Source of the DNA: Cantharellus purpuraceus
Lineage: Eukaryota > Basidiomycota > Agaricomycetes > Cantharellales > Hydnaceae
Direction: 5' to 3'
Length of the DNA: 64,000 bases
Assembly: GCA_025174535.1 (NCBI GenBank)
Contig: JALBUN010000049.1
Location: forward strand, 1,736,001 to 1,800,000
This document shows, one piece after another, positions 46,880 through 63,127 of the stretch. Both the position numbers and the translations under genes were made by a program. Within the stretch, counting starts at the first letter, position 1. The number at the start of each line of letters is the position of its first letter. Below the pieces are notes generated by a model. The model was not told where the DNA came from, made no database searches, and worked only from the letters and a program-made list of their open reading frames with translations.

Positions 46880-48328
46880 TTACCTCGCCAGGACCTTGGT
46901 CATCTTCTGACGCTTTGGCCTTGTCGACGGCAGTGTTTTCTGAATTTGGGCGCGATGCCGAGGAATCAAGAATTGATTTACTTTCCTTAAGTAGTATCTA
47001 CGACAGCTAACAGATCAGCGAGTTAGCTCCAGAGTATACTATTACTACATACCTCTCGTGTGTTGCCTCGTACGCTTCCAAGGTATTTAACGCAAGAGGG
47101 AAAGTAGGTATCTGGGACCTGAGTACGAATTCAGGAGGTGGTTTAACAGTGGAAAATAAATTGTCACGCAAGATACACACAGCCTTGTCGTCCCACATAT
47201 TTCGGACAACCCAGTTCTGCCGAGCCTTGTTAAATTTCCAATCGGGATGGGATGAAATTTGGGCGTGTACGTAAGTGAGTGCTGAAAAAAGAAAAGAAAA
47301 GAAATTTAAGTTGACTGGAATGGAGTCAATTAGCGAAGTGATGGGTGTCTAACCTCTGCGTGCCGAGTCAGTTAAATTTGTGTCCTCGTTGGAATCTGGG
47401 AATAAGCGATCGCTATCCTGACGGGATGATCTTGATTTCTTGTTTTTAAGCTTTGGCCCAGGGGCTTCGGCTTCGGCATCTGGAAGTATTTCTTTACGCT
47501 TTTGTTTCTTTTTGTCGATGTTATCGGGTTCATCTGGATATACTGCGCTTTCTCCATCCGCATGTCTGTGTTTTCTCTTCCGCTTTGATGATTTCTCCGA
47601 CGCATATACGTCGTCATCTTATTGTAATATAAAATCAGCTCATGCGGGTTTGATGTTTCACGGACGACTAACGGCTCAAATCCTGGGGTAAGTCTGTTGA
47701 TAACACTTTTGATGTCTTTGTCTTTCGTGCATTCTTAGATGTCGAGGCGTCTTGATGCTGACTTTTCTTATCATGTGTGGCCAAAGCGTTGATGGTAGTT
47801 GTTGACGTAGAACTATGATTTTTGGCATCGTTCCCTTTGAAACGCCTATGTGAGATGACAACGGGTTTCCGAGGAACATGCATGCAACATTACCAAGCTC
47901 CTCATCAACAGGCACTTGTTTACGTTTCTTGCCCTTTTTAACAAAAGCATTCTCATCCGATTCCATCATCTTTCGCTTTCTCTTCTCTCTTGGTTTAATT
48001 TCGGAATCATTGGGGGTACCGAGGGGTGATGATACTTGCTTGGCGCTGGCAGCCAACTGTTGATGAGCATCATGACCATGGGCACGCTCTTTGATATTTT
48101 GGTCGTCATCTGTCTCTTCTGCAACAACTTCCGTTAGTTTGCAAGTGCAATATTGTTGTAATAATAAACAAATGAACTTTTCTTTTCTGTCCTATTCTTC
48201 TTATGCTTCAGCGTGACCTCCTCTAATATTGCTACAGACTCTTCCGTAGCCAGCTTGCTTTTCTTTTTTTTACGACTTTCGCTATCATTACCACCGTTAA
48301 CAAGCTTTCGTGAACTCTCGTCTGCCAT
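46880..48328 (-). CDS. WKF-domain nuclear protein (C7orf50-like)
   Basis: The N-terminus MADESSRKLVNGGNDSESRK and following exons are packed with Lys/Arg and acidic runs (KKKKSKLATEES, KPREKRKRKMMESDENAFVK, KGKKRKQVPVDEELG). Later exons read ALTYVHAQISSHPDWKFNKA, RQNWVVRNMWDD and LSTVKPPPEF-like sequence. The DWKFNKARQNW core is the WKF domain, found in small eukaryotic nucleolar proteins linked to ribosome biogenesis. The last exon after the GTATGT intron is uncertain: it gives a basic tail with stop at 46880-46882. The gene is head to head with RPS28, with 102 bp between the two start codons. Confidence 0.68.
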
Positions 48329-48430
48329 CCGAGCGTAAGTTGAAAGTTGTGTTGCAGTTGCTCGGCAACTCCCGAGCTCAAACCTTAATTTTTCCTTGTC
48401 CGTCCTCATCGACAAGCTCTTTCCACTGCC

Positions 48431-48852
48431 ATGGTCAGTAAAGCACGCTTGGCCGTCATAGATCAATTCGACCTACATACACTCATTGCACACAGGATTC
48501 TTCAAAAGCCCCTGTAAAACTCGCAAAAGTCATCAAGGTAAAGCTACGCCTTCATGGTTTCACATGTATTCATTTTGCGTAGGTGCTAGGCCGCACAGGT
48601 TCGAGGGGTGGTGTCACTCAAGTCCGTGTCGAATTCATGGATGACTCGTCGCGGTCTATTATCCGAAACGTAAAGGGCCCGGTCAGAGAGTCAGATATCC
48701 TGGCTTTGCTCGAGAGTGAGCGCGAAGCACGGTGGGTGTCTTTCTTAGTTCTTTCGTTGGCTACATGATCTGCCTTTTGTTGTGGATGATTTGGTTGCGT
48801 TCTTCGCTCATGATAACTGACATACTTTGCCTTCTTCAGCCGTCTCCGCTAA
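48431..48852 (+). CDS. RPS28: 40S ribosomal protein S28
   Basis: Four exons join in phase: 48431-48433 (ATG only), 48496-48537, 48583-48731 and 48840-48852, giving 68 residues, the usual length. The sequence reads [54 protein letters not shown] and ends REARRLR, as in all eukaryotes. It sits near the mRNA exit region of the small subunit. The first intron separates the ATG from the rest, which is common in fungal ribosomal genes. Confidence 0.97.
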
Positions 48853-49196
48853 AACCCCGCTTAGCGGGCATATGTTCATGGGGGTGGTTGTTCTACATGT
48901 GTGTATTTCAAGCACCTTACCCTGTCCGTTCAGCTGATCATATTTTCATCACTAAGTTTTCTCTCTAGTGCTATACATTCAATAAACCCATGTTTTCATG
49001 CGTGACTCTGGTGCACACAATGAATGATACAATGTCAGCGTTCCAAGATGCAGGCATAGAACGGGATTCCCTAGTATTATTTGGAGATATGACACCAGTC
49101 TGCACAAGATCCAGACGCCCACTACACAATGCTGCCTTTTCAATACATGTGATTAATCATCATTTATTGCTCTATGTACCAAGGCGAAACTCGACA
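48853..49196. other. Intergenic, convergent 3' ends
   Basis: No exon supported. Contains the 3' flanks of RPS28 and PUP2. Confidence 0.45.
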
Positions 49197-50486
49197 CTAT
49201 GATGCCGGAGCCTCCGTCACATCAATGACCTGCTTTAATTTTGCCTCGGACAGGATCTCAAACCCAGCCTCCCGAGTCACCTTTAAGTTTGGTATCAGTA
49301 CACCGGCAGAATTCAAGACAGGACGGACGTACCTGAGCAAGTTGCACATTGTGCTGATCTAGCTTCTCCTCCATCACCTGCTTTAGCACACGCAACGCGA
49401 GGCTTTGTGCCTCGGCTAGTGTCATTTGCTGCAAATCATATTAAGCTTTCCCGATATATAGCAACGACGGCAGACATGCCTTATGCCATTTATCTTGCAA
49501 CTCCGCCTGAGCAGCTTCACTCCCGCTGCCAATGGCCTTGGCTTCATAACGCATAAATGTGCCAGAAGGGTCGGTGTGGTATCTGAGGCACGAACCGTCA
49601 ATATGAAAGTCTCCAATGTTGATCAAACGTAGTTACAACTGCGGTCCCAGCTCGTCAATTCCTCCAATGAGGAGTGCGACACCAAATGGGCGACTCTAGG
49701 GAAAAGAATTGTCAAAAGGGCCAGTAGTGTGGACGACTTAAAGAGCATACCATCATTGCATCTTCATCGTGAACACTTTCACCAAACCGGAGGGCAAGAT
49801 CGCAAACAGCTTGGGTGACGGACTCAACCTATCCCCAGAGAAACCTTAGCAATAGAGCCCCGTCAAGCAGAAAATCCGTACCTTGATTCGCTCGTCATAT
49901 GTGAATGCGTGATTTTGTGCCGTTACCCGCGCATGGTCGATCATTGTCCGCGCGTCCGCCGTCAATCCTAGTTACATCACAGAAATAGGATAGAAAATGG
50001 CGTGAGATTCCGCAATTCACAGTAATCCCAGCCTACGAATAACAAACTAACCACTCATTGCACATCCCAAATGTGCGTCAATCTCCATAATCTTTTCTAT
50101 CGAGCTCGACTCCAGCAGCGGCGACTGGACGCGTTTCTCGACGGCAAGTACGACACCTTCTGGAGTGCGAATGCCTACAGTCGTTGAGCCGAGCTGATAG
50201 AGTGTGTCGTTTGTGTCAGGCTGGCAGGTGCATCGTTTCATGAACACAAGGCGTACCTTGATAGCTTCGATAGCGTATTCAACTGCATAGAGGACCAGAA
50301 TCAGCTTCACGCGCATGCCAATATGTCACATGGAAATGTGCCGTTGTACCTTGAAACAATCGACCTTCTGGTGAGAAAGTGTTTACTCCACGATCTAAAG
50401 GTAAAGGCAGACGCAAACAGCTTCAACATTAGGAATATACAAGATGAAAATCCATACGGACCATACTCAGAACGCGTAAGGAACAT
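49197..50486 (-). CDS. PUP2: 20S proteasome subunit alpha 5
   Basis: Exon 1 is MFLTRSEY (from 50486); then [15 protein letters not shown] and VEYAIEAIK carry the proteasome alpha signature. [40 protein letters not shown] and HLGCAMSG follow, and later exons give [34 protein letters not shown] and [14 protein letters not shown]. The last exon ends [20 protein letters not shown] and stop 49197-49199. The order and motifs are those of alpha 5 (PSMA5/Pup2). It forms part of the outer ring and gates the core particle. At least six introns. Confidence 0.95.
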
Positions 50487-50895
50487 GGTGATGACGATAA
50501 GAAGTACAAGATGTCAGAGTGAGTAGCGGTACCAGAGGAATTTGGAGGACTGGACGCGTATGCCTGAACGCGCGTCTAGGGAGGTTACATAAGAATCTCC
50601 GACGCGCTGTATCACGTAATCCAACCGTCCCTCCGACAACTGCAAGAACCTCAACATAACCTCCGCATAGAAAGGAAAGCAGATTACGGTTCCTCAATCT
50701 CTGGACCTGAATGACCTCCTGATCCGAACTGACTATTATAAGGTGGTCGTCTTTGGCCAGATCATATTCATAGGCGATGACAGTGCTTGAGTACAACACA
50801 GGTAACCGAATACCCTAAATGTAAAATAACAATGATCTTGACTCTCAAATACAATGCAATCTAATGGCGAGAAACAAAAACTTAAGGAGAGACAA
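50487..50895. other. Intergenic, PUP2 promoter and ISWI 3' flank
   Basis: No exon supported. Carries the PUP2 promoter. Confidence 0.45.
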
Positions 50896-55500
<4,605 letters not shown>

Positions 55501-56002
55501 GTTACAAAACACGACACTTGCGTTGCTAGGTGGTGGTGAGATGTGGTCGGAGAGACGTTGAACACGAAGCGTGACAAAAGTGTGACATTATTAGTGCGGC
55601 GCAGGGGCCGCATAACTTGCTACCATTGATGGAAGAGGAAAAGAAATTGAGGTTACTGACAAGCCATTGATCACTAAACCAAAGATGGGGATTCCAAGCC
55701 TTTTTGCTTTCGAAGCACCAGAACAGGTCTTTTTAGTTGGACGTGACCGCACAATCTCTGATGGTGCTTTTTGCAAAGATCCATTGTTCTTGTTATTATC
55801 CTTGGCAGTCCCCCAAAAAATCTGTAAAAAATACTAGTCCGTTGATTATCATTACAAGACGTCTATCAATGGAGAACGCAAGCCATACACCAACGCGAGT
55901 CACACAAGATCCAACGTCTCAAATATACAAGGAGCACATACAAAATTCCATCAAATAACGAAAGCAATTCACACCAAGTCATAAACTACGCCACACACTA
56001 GA
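55501..56002. other. Intergenic
   Basis: Half a kilobase containing the ISWI promoter on the left. No supported exon. Confidence 0.4.
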
Positions 56003-57515
56003 TCAGTAATTAGCGAGCAACCGCATTTTAACATATCCTCCCGCCTGTAGCCCTCATCAGCACGTCAAATACGCAGCAGTGAAGTATGGTTACATACAGA
56101 AATTGGTTCGTACTTCTTTGGCCGGTCTTCAGACCATGTCCCAGGGAGGCAGTCTACCACTTTTGAAAAATCCTGTTATAACACCAAATGATATTCATTG
56201 AACACAGAAAGCCATGTGCACAGGCAGTCCTCACCGTAGTGCAAAACTAATCAACCATTGACTCGTCAGAAATCACCTAGAAAAAAGACCATCGACTCAC
56301 GTATGCAATCGAATATCGTTGCGAAGTCATCACGTCTTCTGGTGTAATATGTTGCGGAATATGTACGCGGTGGATTGTGCTTCTGATGATGTCATTAGAC
56401 CCTAGATAAATTCGTCACGTCCGTTGTTATATCGAACGAAATCTGTTGAATCGCGCACATCGCATCAGAAAGTCCCCTGCATTGACGATAACAGCGCCTT
56501 CAATATAGGGTGCTGGCTAAATGATACTTGATACATAAAATAGATGGGAACAGATTATTTACTCACGATAAACTCCCCGGGTTGCTTTGGGTTTTCAATT
56601 TCTAGGCCCCCGGCTTTGTCCTGCATTAACAGGGTGATGCTCCCAAAATCGGAATGGGCACCAACTCGAGTGATTTTGTTTTGTTTCAGGTCTCCTATTG
56701 ATACACTAGCACGAATACACAGTAGCAACGTTTATGAACTGATGGTTCTTTAGGCGGTGGAGAATACCTTGGGTAATGCAGTAGACGCAATTGATTGTTC
56801 TCTGCAGTGTTGGTGGACACGAAATAGTCCTCAGGTAGATGAAGACCTAGAGCCAGTGCACGCAAGATCGTGAGTTCGAGATCATGACACAACTGAGCAC
56901 GGTGATCAGTAGTAACTCTAGGTTCTTAAGCCTCCCAGGTCAGCACACCCAGTAATATTCTAGGCACACTTCTTTGAAGCCCGGAAGTATTCCATCAGGC
57001 AACCAAATATTGGGCATGTCAGCCGAATCTTCCTTGCCGCATTCAAAAGTCTCTTTGGCATCTGGTGCTTGGGAACGGTGCCTCGCCAATTCCTCACCAT
57101 CGTAAATGTGTTGCGTGACTTTCTCAGCGCCAGGTGCGGAGAAACCTAAATCGCAGCAAGTCTATTTGGGCACTCAGATGACTTGGGGAAATTGCAGACC
57201 TCGATGGTGCTGACCGCTGGGTGGATGAGGTGCGAGCTGCTTGGCTTCCATGGGTAGATCAAAAAAACGCTTAGACTTACAATCGGTGGTAAGACTCCGT
57301 TCCAGATATCTTCGCAGACTGCTCACCCATTCGAACATCGCCTCAATCTTCTCCTGAGGTAAAGAGTGATTGGCAAGATACACAAAGCCAGTATCCCTCA
57401 AAGAGGTGAAGATGGAGTCGGCAACATCCTGTCTCTTCGAACCATCAACAAAAGCTCCGAAGTTGAGGACCTGCACGTTGCAGTCGGTCACATCCCCTAA
57501 CTTGCTGCCTGGCAT
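56003..57515 (-). CDS. 2-oxoglutarate/Fe(II)-dependent oxygenase (isopenicillin N synthase-like)
   Basis: Starts MPGSKLGDVTDCNVQVLNFG. The N-terminal DIOX part reads SLRDTGFVYLANHSLPQEKI and SKRFFDLPMEAKQLAPHPPS, then HHRGFSAPGAEKV. The double-stranded beta-helix has the iron-binding HxD in RVGAHSDFGSITLLMQDKAG, the distal histidine in STIHRVHIP, and the 2-oxoglutarate-binding RxS in QRYSIAY. The last exon joins EPIS to AGGYVKMRLLANY, stop 56003-56005. This family of fungal non-haem iron oxygenases hydroxylates or oxidises small molecules. The substrate cannot be told from sequence, and no biosynthetic cluster surrounds it. Exons are short and some internal joins are assumed. Confidence 0.85.
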
Positions 57516-58095
57516 GATGGCTACGCTACGTCGCCAATCGTACTGGACAATATGTGGGGTTGCTCCGTAAGCAAGTTTACATAACTGTGACAAGTCCGGA
57601 CTTGGGACCTGTCGAAATTTAGTACTTTTGATTAGATATGATAACCCGTAAGAACGCTTAGGGGAATAATCACGATACCCACTGGTGCGTGTTGGGCACG
57701 GCAGTCCCCTGACTCAAACTTCGTCCAGACCCAACATTCACCAATTACCCAAATTTCCCGAAGCACATTTGCATGCATTATCGCGTTGAATCAACAAAAG
57801 CAGTCGTATTGCATATATTCCTACAGCTAGAATTTGCATTCAGATAGTGAGTTATGTGCGGATCGCTTACACGGGGAAATGCAGACTAAGGAATAAGAGA
57901 AAACACCAATATGTGAACATGCTAGGGTGGCGTAGGATGACATATCTAATATCAATTCATTCTTCGAAGCTTTTCGCCTGGTGTCGTGACCACAACGGGG
58001 GCGGTTCTCACCGGACCTCACTCACTCCACTCTCCTCTTCCCGTAAAGTAAGAGTAGTCTTTCGACTATCATCCTTATCTTCATTGGATTTACAC
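57516..58095. other. Intergenic
   Basis: Contains the oxygenase promoter and the region upstream of WGRV-family copy 4. No exon supported. Confidence 0.4.
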
Positions 58096-59645
58096 ATGTC
58101 TGGTGGACAAGGTCAGTTCGAATGTTCATAAGTAGTATTAGATCCCTCTAACCAGAACAGATGCTGGCCTAGAGTGTGAGTGATCACCAGACGTCATCGA
58201 TATTTACTGACAAAACGTTTGTTCTATGCAATCAGCCCTGTCAAAATGGATTGAAAAAAATCAAAAGGAGCTTGAGACCAAAGTCATACTCCTTAGCAAG
58301 ACAAAAGACGACATACTCGTTCCAAGTCGCTTTTCCCATATTTGTTGTAAGTCATTGCACTGTACTCTTGTGATCACACACAATAAATAATATCCTGTAC
58401 AGCTGGAAGGGGACATTGACTTGAAGACAAACGAGCTGGCAAATGGCAACTTCTACGTTACTGCCCCGATGTGGGGTCGTGCAACATGGTGGATGATATC
58501 TCAGGCAACCTTTTTGGCGGCATTACCTGTGATTTCAATTGAGGCTCCAACATCAAGGGCACCATCAAGTTTTCCTTGAACGATGACAAGGGGCTCACTA
58601 TCAAGTATAAGGCCGATGTCAAATTTGTTGGATCCCTCTCAGACGAGCTGGCTCTTTTCCCCCTACTGGCGCATGTATTCTTCACATCTCATTTTTGAAT
58701 CAGTATGACATTTCTCACTAGTTCTGCCACAGGGCCATCTGAAGCTCAAATCGCAGCTGCAAAACCCACCACTCGTGAGTGTCCATTCCAACATTTCTCA
58801 CATCCTTACTGAGTGTTTCATAGTGACTTGCAATACTTATACTAACGAACACCAACGTGCGTCCCGACAAACTTCTCATTCTTCTCATGATTCACACTTA
58901 ACATTCTGCATTGGAACCACAATTTCCAGTGTTCGACAAGTTCCTCAAAGATCACTATGACAAAGACACCAAGAACTTCGTCGTCGAATCCTACAAATCT
59001 ACTAAAGCTGCAGCCACGTCCAGTGGCTTCAAGGCTTACACTTTCAACGTTGGCTTCTTTGTCTTTTGGGAGGTACTACGACTCGTTTCAATGTTGGCTT
59101 CTTTGTCTTTTGGGAGGTACTACGACTCGTTCCAACGTTGGCTTCTTTGTCTTTTGGGAAGTACTACGACTCATTTCAATGTTGGCTCTTTTGTGTTTTG
59201 GGAGGTACTACGACTTGTTTCAACGTTGGCTTCTTTGTCTTTTGAGAGGTACTACTACTCGTTCAATGATTCATCTTAATGACGGTCTAATAATAAGAGA
59301 ACAGTTGGAAGGCTCTGTCGAACCAGTCACCTTTACCATACATGCCACACTATATCAGAGTCCCATTGTGAGGTCGCGTCAAAATCGCTTCTATCTCTGG
59401 GAATTTGATGGATGGCATCAAGACGAACATAGATGCATGGGTTGCCAGCGATGACATCGGTTTGAGGTTGGTGAATAGTAATGAAGTCTGGTGTGCTGTG
59501 GACCTCGATGTCAAGTTTTTCGGAAAATTTAAGGACGACATCAAGCTGGTCACTCTTCCGTACGTGTTAATATATCTCTAAACAACTGAACCACTCATAA
59601 CTGACTCTCTGAATGCAGGTCCAAGACATAGGAATATACATATGC
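58096..59645 (+). pseudogene. WGRV-domain family, copy 4 (two domains, broken)
   Basis: The first exon MSGGQ and the domain 1 exons align with copy 3 (ALSKWIEKNQKELE, LEGDIDLKTNELANGNFYVT). A one-base deletion follows APMWGR at about 58480, where copy 3 has GTGTCAAC. An in-frame TGA at about 58541 (frame of copy 3) stands where copy 3 has CGA. In domain 2 a 44-bp unit is repeated five times at the exon end (59048-59267). Domain 2 continues HLNDGLIIREQLEGSVEP and is shifted again around 59360. The final acceptor ATGCAG and a short last exon (PSKT-stop) remain. It therefore cannot make the full product. Confidence 0.75.
59048..59267 (+). repeat. 44-bp minisatellite, five units
   Basis: Successive ggga-gtac junctions lie at 59071, 59115, 59159, 59203 and 59247, exactly 44 bases apart. 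Each unit runs through gttggcttctttgtcttttg, ggaggtactacgactcgttt and caa. The unit contains the predicted 5' splice site GGGAG|GTACTA. Confidence 0.9.
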
Positions 59646-59850
59646 TCTTCATCTAGACACAAACTAACAACTTTGGTTCGTGGCCAAGAGATAGAGACTA
59701 GGTGAAACACTTCTGCGGCTTCCAATGTCACCTTCTTAGACCAAATGGACATTGTTCAATGCATTCGTGTGCTCCATACCATCTGTGAAAAACGCTTGAA
59801 TGCCGGATTACTCTAAATTATTTACCAGTAAGAGCATCCTCAAGGGTCTT

Positions 59851-62220
59851 GAAGTGTACATACTGTAGACTAGAGGGTTTGCAGGCCATATATAGCATAC
59901 ACTAGCATCTCAAATATTACACCTTTTAGAGACATGTGAAAGACCTGATGACATTACATGACCCCAGAGTCTTTTAAAATGCCCATGGTGCCCAATATAT
60001 GAACATTACACTGAATATACATGCAGCAGTCCAGAGAGATTGTAGGCCATACTTAACAGACACAAGCATTGGTGATGTTGCACCTTCCGTGAAGATGTCA
60101 AAGGGATCTGGTGTATGTCGGGGATTCACAAGTCTTGCAGGGACATATACGTTCGATTTTCGATGTGTTATATCATTCGCCTTGCTTAGATGGAATGGAT
60201 ACTCACGAACAATGTATTGTGCCGCTAAGGTGCAAGCCGCAGACGGCGTCTTGTTGTTAAGCTGCTCAAGACATGACCCGACCCCACACTGGCGCAATTG
60301 CCATGCTGCACAGGATAATTCCACTGACTGTCCAGGCTCACAGGATTGTAATCAGTTGGTGTTCTTCAAGCCACTTTGAACAGATCTGATTACATAGAAC
60401 ACGTGTCCAATCAGTTACCATCAATGACATATGGTGATCAGTTACAGACCAGGCAGGGGATTGTGCCATCCCCCTTTGACTTGGTTATTTCAACAGCCAT
60501 GATAAGCTAGCGGGGGGACAAAGATGGTCACAAATATTTGCCGCTTGGTGCAGAAGAGAACACTTGAGCTGACCGTGACCAAACATGTTGTGTAAAATCG
60601 AATTATAAATAACATTGCTTTGGTAAACTGAGAGAAGGACGTACATAGGATGAACAACCCCTGCACTTCGGGTGTCGGGAAAAGTGTGACGAAGACCTAG
60701 ATATGGAACGATTCACCCTCAACATGGACTCATGTGGGTGCACAGTTCGGCGGAGTACTGAATTTTTTTTTGCGCCTACTGGAGTTCACGCCCTTTCTGC
60801 TGAACTCCAGGTAAGCAACTAGTAACATTTCATTGATAGTATTAGTATCTAATACACGCCCTTTCTGCTGAACTCCAGCCTCTGCCTGCCTAAGTTGTTA
60901 AAGTGTCAATGGCCACGGAGGTTGGCTGGAGCGGCGACTCCGAGTCGGTATTTTTAAATCGAGTTCATGGGCACAAGGCAGGATAGCTCCATCAATATCG
61001 GTATAACAGCCTTGACGAAGCGTGACAGATCCGGTCAACTCGCTACTGCATCAGTGCTACATTTATGCCACACCCAAGAGACAATCCTCTTTCTTAATGC
61101 TGTGAATAATCGCATCTCTGGAAACCTAAGTACCTCAAATTACGACCGACGAAGATATGGCTAATGTTTGTCTCATGCTGATTGTCCTTTGAAGCGGAGA
61201 CAAGATATTTTGGGGCTGCTTTGCACACGACCGGCACCGGTACGTGAGAACCAAAGTTGTGCCAAGTGCCAAACAAAATTTGAGCTACAGCACTTCGTCT
61301 CCCATGCATCAGAAGGCTTCTCAGTATAGAGAATCCCCAAGGAATCGCACATGTGCGCTCTCTCCACGACGGCTGAGCGCTGAGTGCTAGAAACGCTTCT
61401 GCACGAGAATCTTATCAAGACACATCCTCACAAGGTGCGATGCAAAAGTACGGCAAATTTGAGCTGCGTGAGGAAGTGCTTGGCTTGCTTTCCCTTGATG
61501 TGCACTTCGTACGCAGCCTCTCCAGCATAGAATCCAGTAGGACCCAGGAAGGTCAGGGCCGTCAGACACATCATTGCCTGGGCTTTCTACTGCCAAACCT
61601 CATCAGAAGCAACTTCATTTCGGCACAGGAATATTCAGTGCATGCTCTTCACGCCCTTGTTCTCAGCGCCAATGCTCCAACCCTTCCTTTGCCATCAATG
61701 TCATCCCTGTCAAGAACCAAGAGTCGGAAACCAAAAACCAGAAGAGTCTCGCTAGGCTGCCATTCAATCCCGCTAATGTTTCCTTGTATCCTATACTGAA
61801 GAAGTTACGTTGTCACTGTAGAAGAGAAAGTACGCTCACTTACTCTATATATATAGCGCGTTTCTGTTAGTCAGCACATGTATAGTTTCTACAAGGGCCG
61901 CGTATAATACAGTTAGTTTTTACCTCCGACCGTCACATAAGTTGCTACTCAACAGTCACCCCATGCTTCCCTGACACAGCCCGCACGGTTGCTCAACCTC
62001 ATTATCATAACCATGAGCAAGTATAAAGTGCTGCTACCTCTGAGCTACTCTCCTCACTGATTTTCAGTTGTCCTCTGGTGAGATCTTCCACTATCTTTAC
62101 ATTCCAAGACTGCGCATCTAACCCCTCTCGCTTGCGTTCGTCATAAATTAAATCTAGGCCTCTCACCAGGTTTGACGGTTTTCGCCACTTGGAGTCGTTT
62201 CTCATCGGAATCGTCACAGA
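59851..62220. other. Gene-poor interval (2.4 kb)
   Basis: Open frames at 59999-60379 and 61440-61870 have no recognisable domain and I do not call them. A fragment near 60270 (gacccgaccccacactgg) faintly resembles the reverse strand of the WGRV exon and could be an old remnant. Poly-T run at about 60763. Confidence 0.4.
60779..60878. repeat. 24-bp direct repeat and 9-bp hairpin
   Basis: cacgccctttctgctgaact plus ccag occurs at 60787-60810 and again at 60855-60878. The first copy also forms a stem: ctggagttc (60779-60787) pairs with gaactccag (60802-60810) around a 14-base loop. Confidence 0.8.
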
Positions 62221-62640
62221 ATGAGCTACACAATCAGCATTCGCGTCTTCCAGACTCGCACCAACGCGTTTTTCAACATTGTGGAGAAGACCGTTTGGTA
62301 CGGTGGTGGAACCTGGACCGAATTGAATGGAGAGCATGTGCTTACCATGGGTGGCAGTGGCACGTCTGGAGCCCTTCGCCTCGTGGCAGACACGGGCGAG
62401 AGCTTTTTCGTGGTGTTCGGTGTGCACAACTGGAAGAAGTGGGGTGCTATGGTCACCGATCTTGCGAATGACCAGACGTGTATCTCTCTCCACCCGCAGT
62501 ACTACAGTGGTGGTTCAAGGTCGTCGGATTGGAACCAGCTCGACAGCTACACGGTTAACAATTCGTCGGGGAGGAGCTTTACTGTCACCTATACGGAGCC
62601 GGAGGGGAATGCTCTCAAGTGCAATCTCATCATCGGATGA
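62221..62640 (+). CDS. Fungal fruit-body lectin
   Basis: A single-exon gene of 139 residues, starting MSYTISIRVFQTRTNAFFNI. VEKTVWYGGGTWTELNGEHV, LTMGGSGTSGALRLVADTGE, FGVHNWKKWGAMVTDLANDQ, DWNQLDSYTV and the terminal NALKCNLIIG follow the fruit-body lectin family (Agaricus bisporus lectin, Xerocomus lectin) over the entire length. These cytosolic, signal-less lectins fold as a beta-sandwich related to actinoporins, form tetramers, bind the Thomsen-Friedenreich disaccharide and GlcNAc, and act in defence against nematodes and insects. It is intron-free, unlike its neighbours. Confidence 0.95.
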   Translation: MSYTISIRVFQTRTNAFFNIVEKTVWYGGGTWTELNGEHVLTMGGSGTSGALRLVADTGESFFVVFGVHNWKKWGAMVTDLANDQTCISLHPQYYSGGSRSSDWNQLDSYTVNNSSGRSFTVTYTEPEGNALKCNLIIG

Positions 62641-63127
62641 AGCTTGGCTTCCTTCTCTCTATTCTCACCCAGGTCTTCTAATGCTCGCAATGAGAATTAT
62701 TCTGCCCACATTTGATGTTTTGGAGTTCGTTGCGTACTGCTACTATCGTTGCATTTCGAACGGCAATGAGGACTAAAGGTTGACTGAAACAATACATTCA
62801 TATGGCATGTTATGAGAAATACAAGGTAAACCGATTGAGAATTATCTATGCGCAGATGGGCTTAAAGCCTGCGAAACTGCATAGGATGAATTAAAGGTAT
62901 GTGCTGTCAAACAATAGCGTACGTTGCGCAGTATGAGTATGACAACACAAAAAATCATTTCCCCATGCACGATTGACATGAGGCCCCCACCAAGGCTGAA
63001 TCGACTATGCCTTCTGCGCTGCTTCGCTTATGCATGAGAGCCTCATCAGTTGCAACCGTGTTGGCGAAATCCAAGTAATAAAAAGTAACACCAGCTCATC
63101 GTAAATTACAGTTAGCTCTAGTCGACG
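62641..63127. other. Intergenic, convergent 3' ends
   Basis: Between the lectin stop and the DUS2 stop. No exon supported. Confidence 0.45.

Larger units (their letters stand above)
58040..59850 (+). repeat. Segmental duplication carrying copy 4
   Basis: Counterpart of 44800-46640, including the 3' flank past the coding part. Confidence 0.75.

Noticed and set aside
47440..47691. Plus-strand frame in the WKF gene region
   Set aside because: Antisense to the Lys/Arg-rich exons of the minus-strand gene.
59974..60324. 116-codon minus-strand frame near WGRV copy 4
   Set aside because: Only a few bases around gaccccacac resemble the WGRV exon; too little for a gene call.
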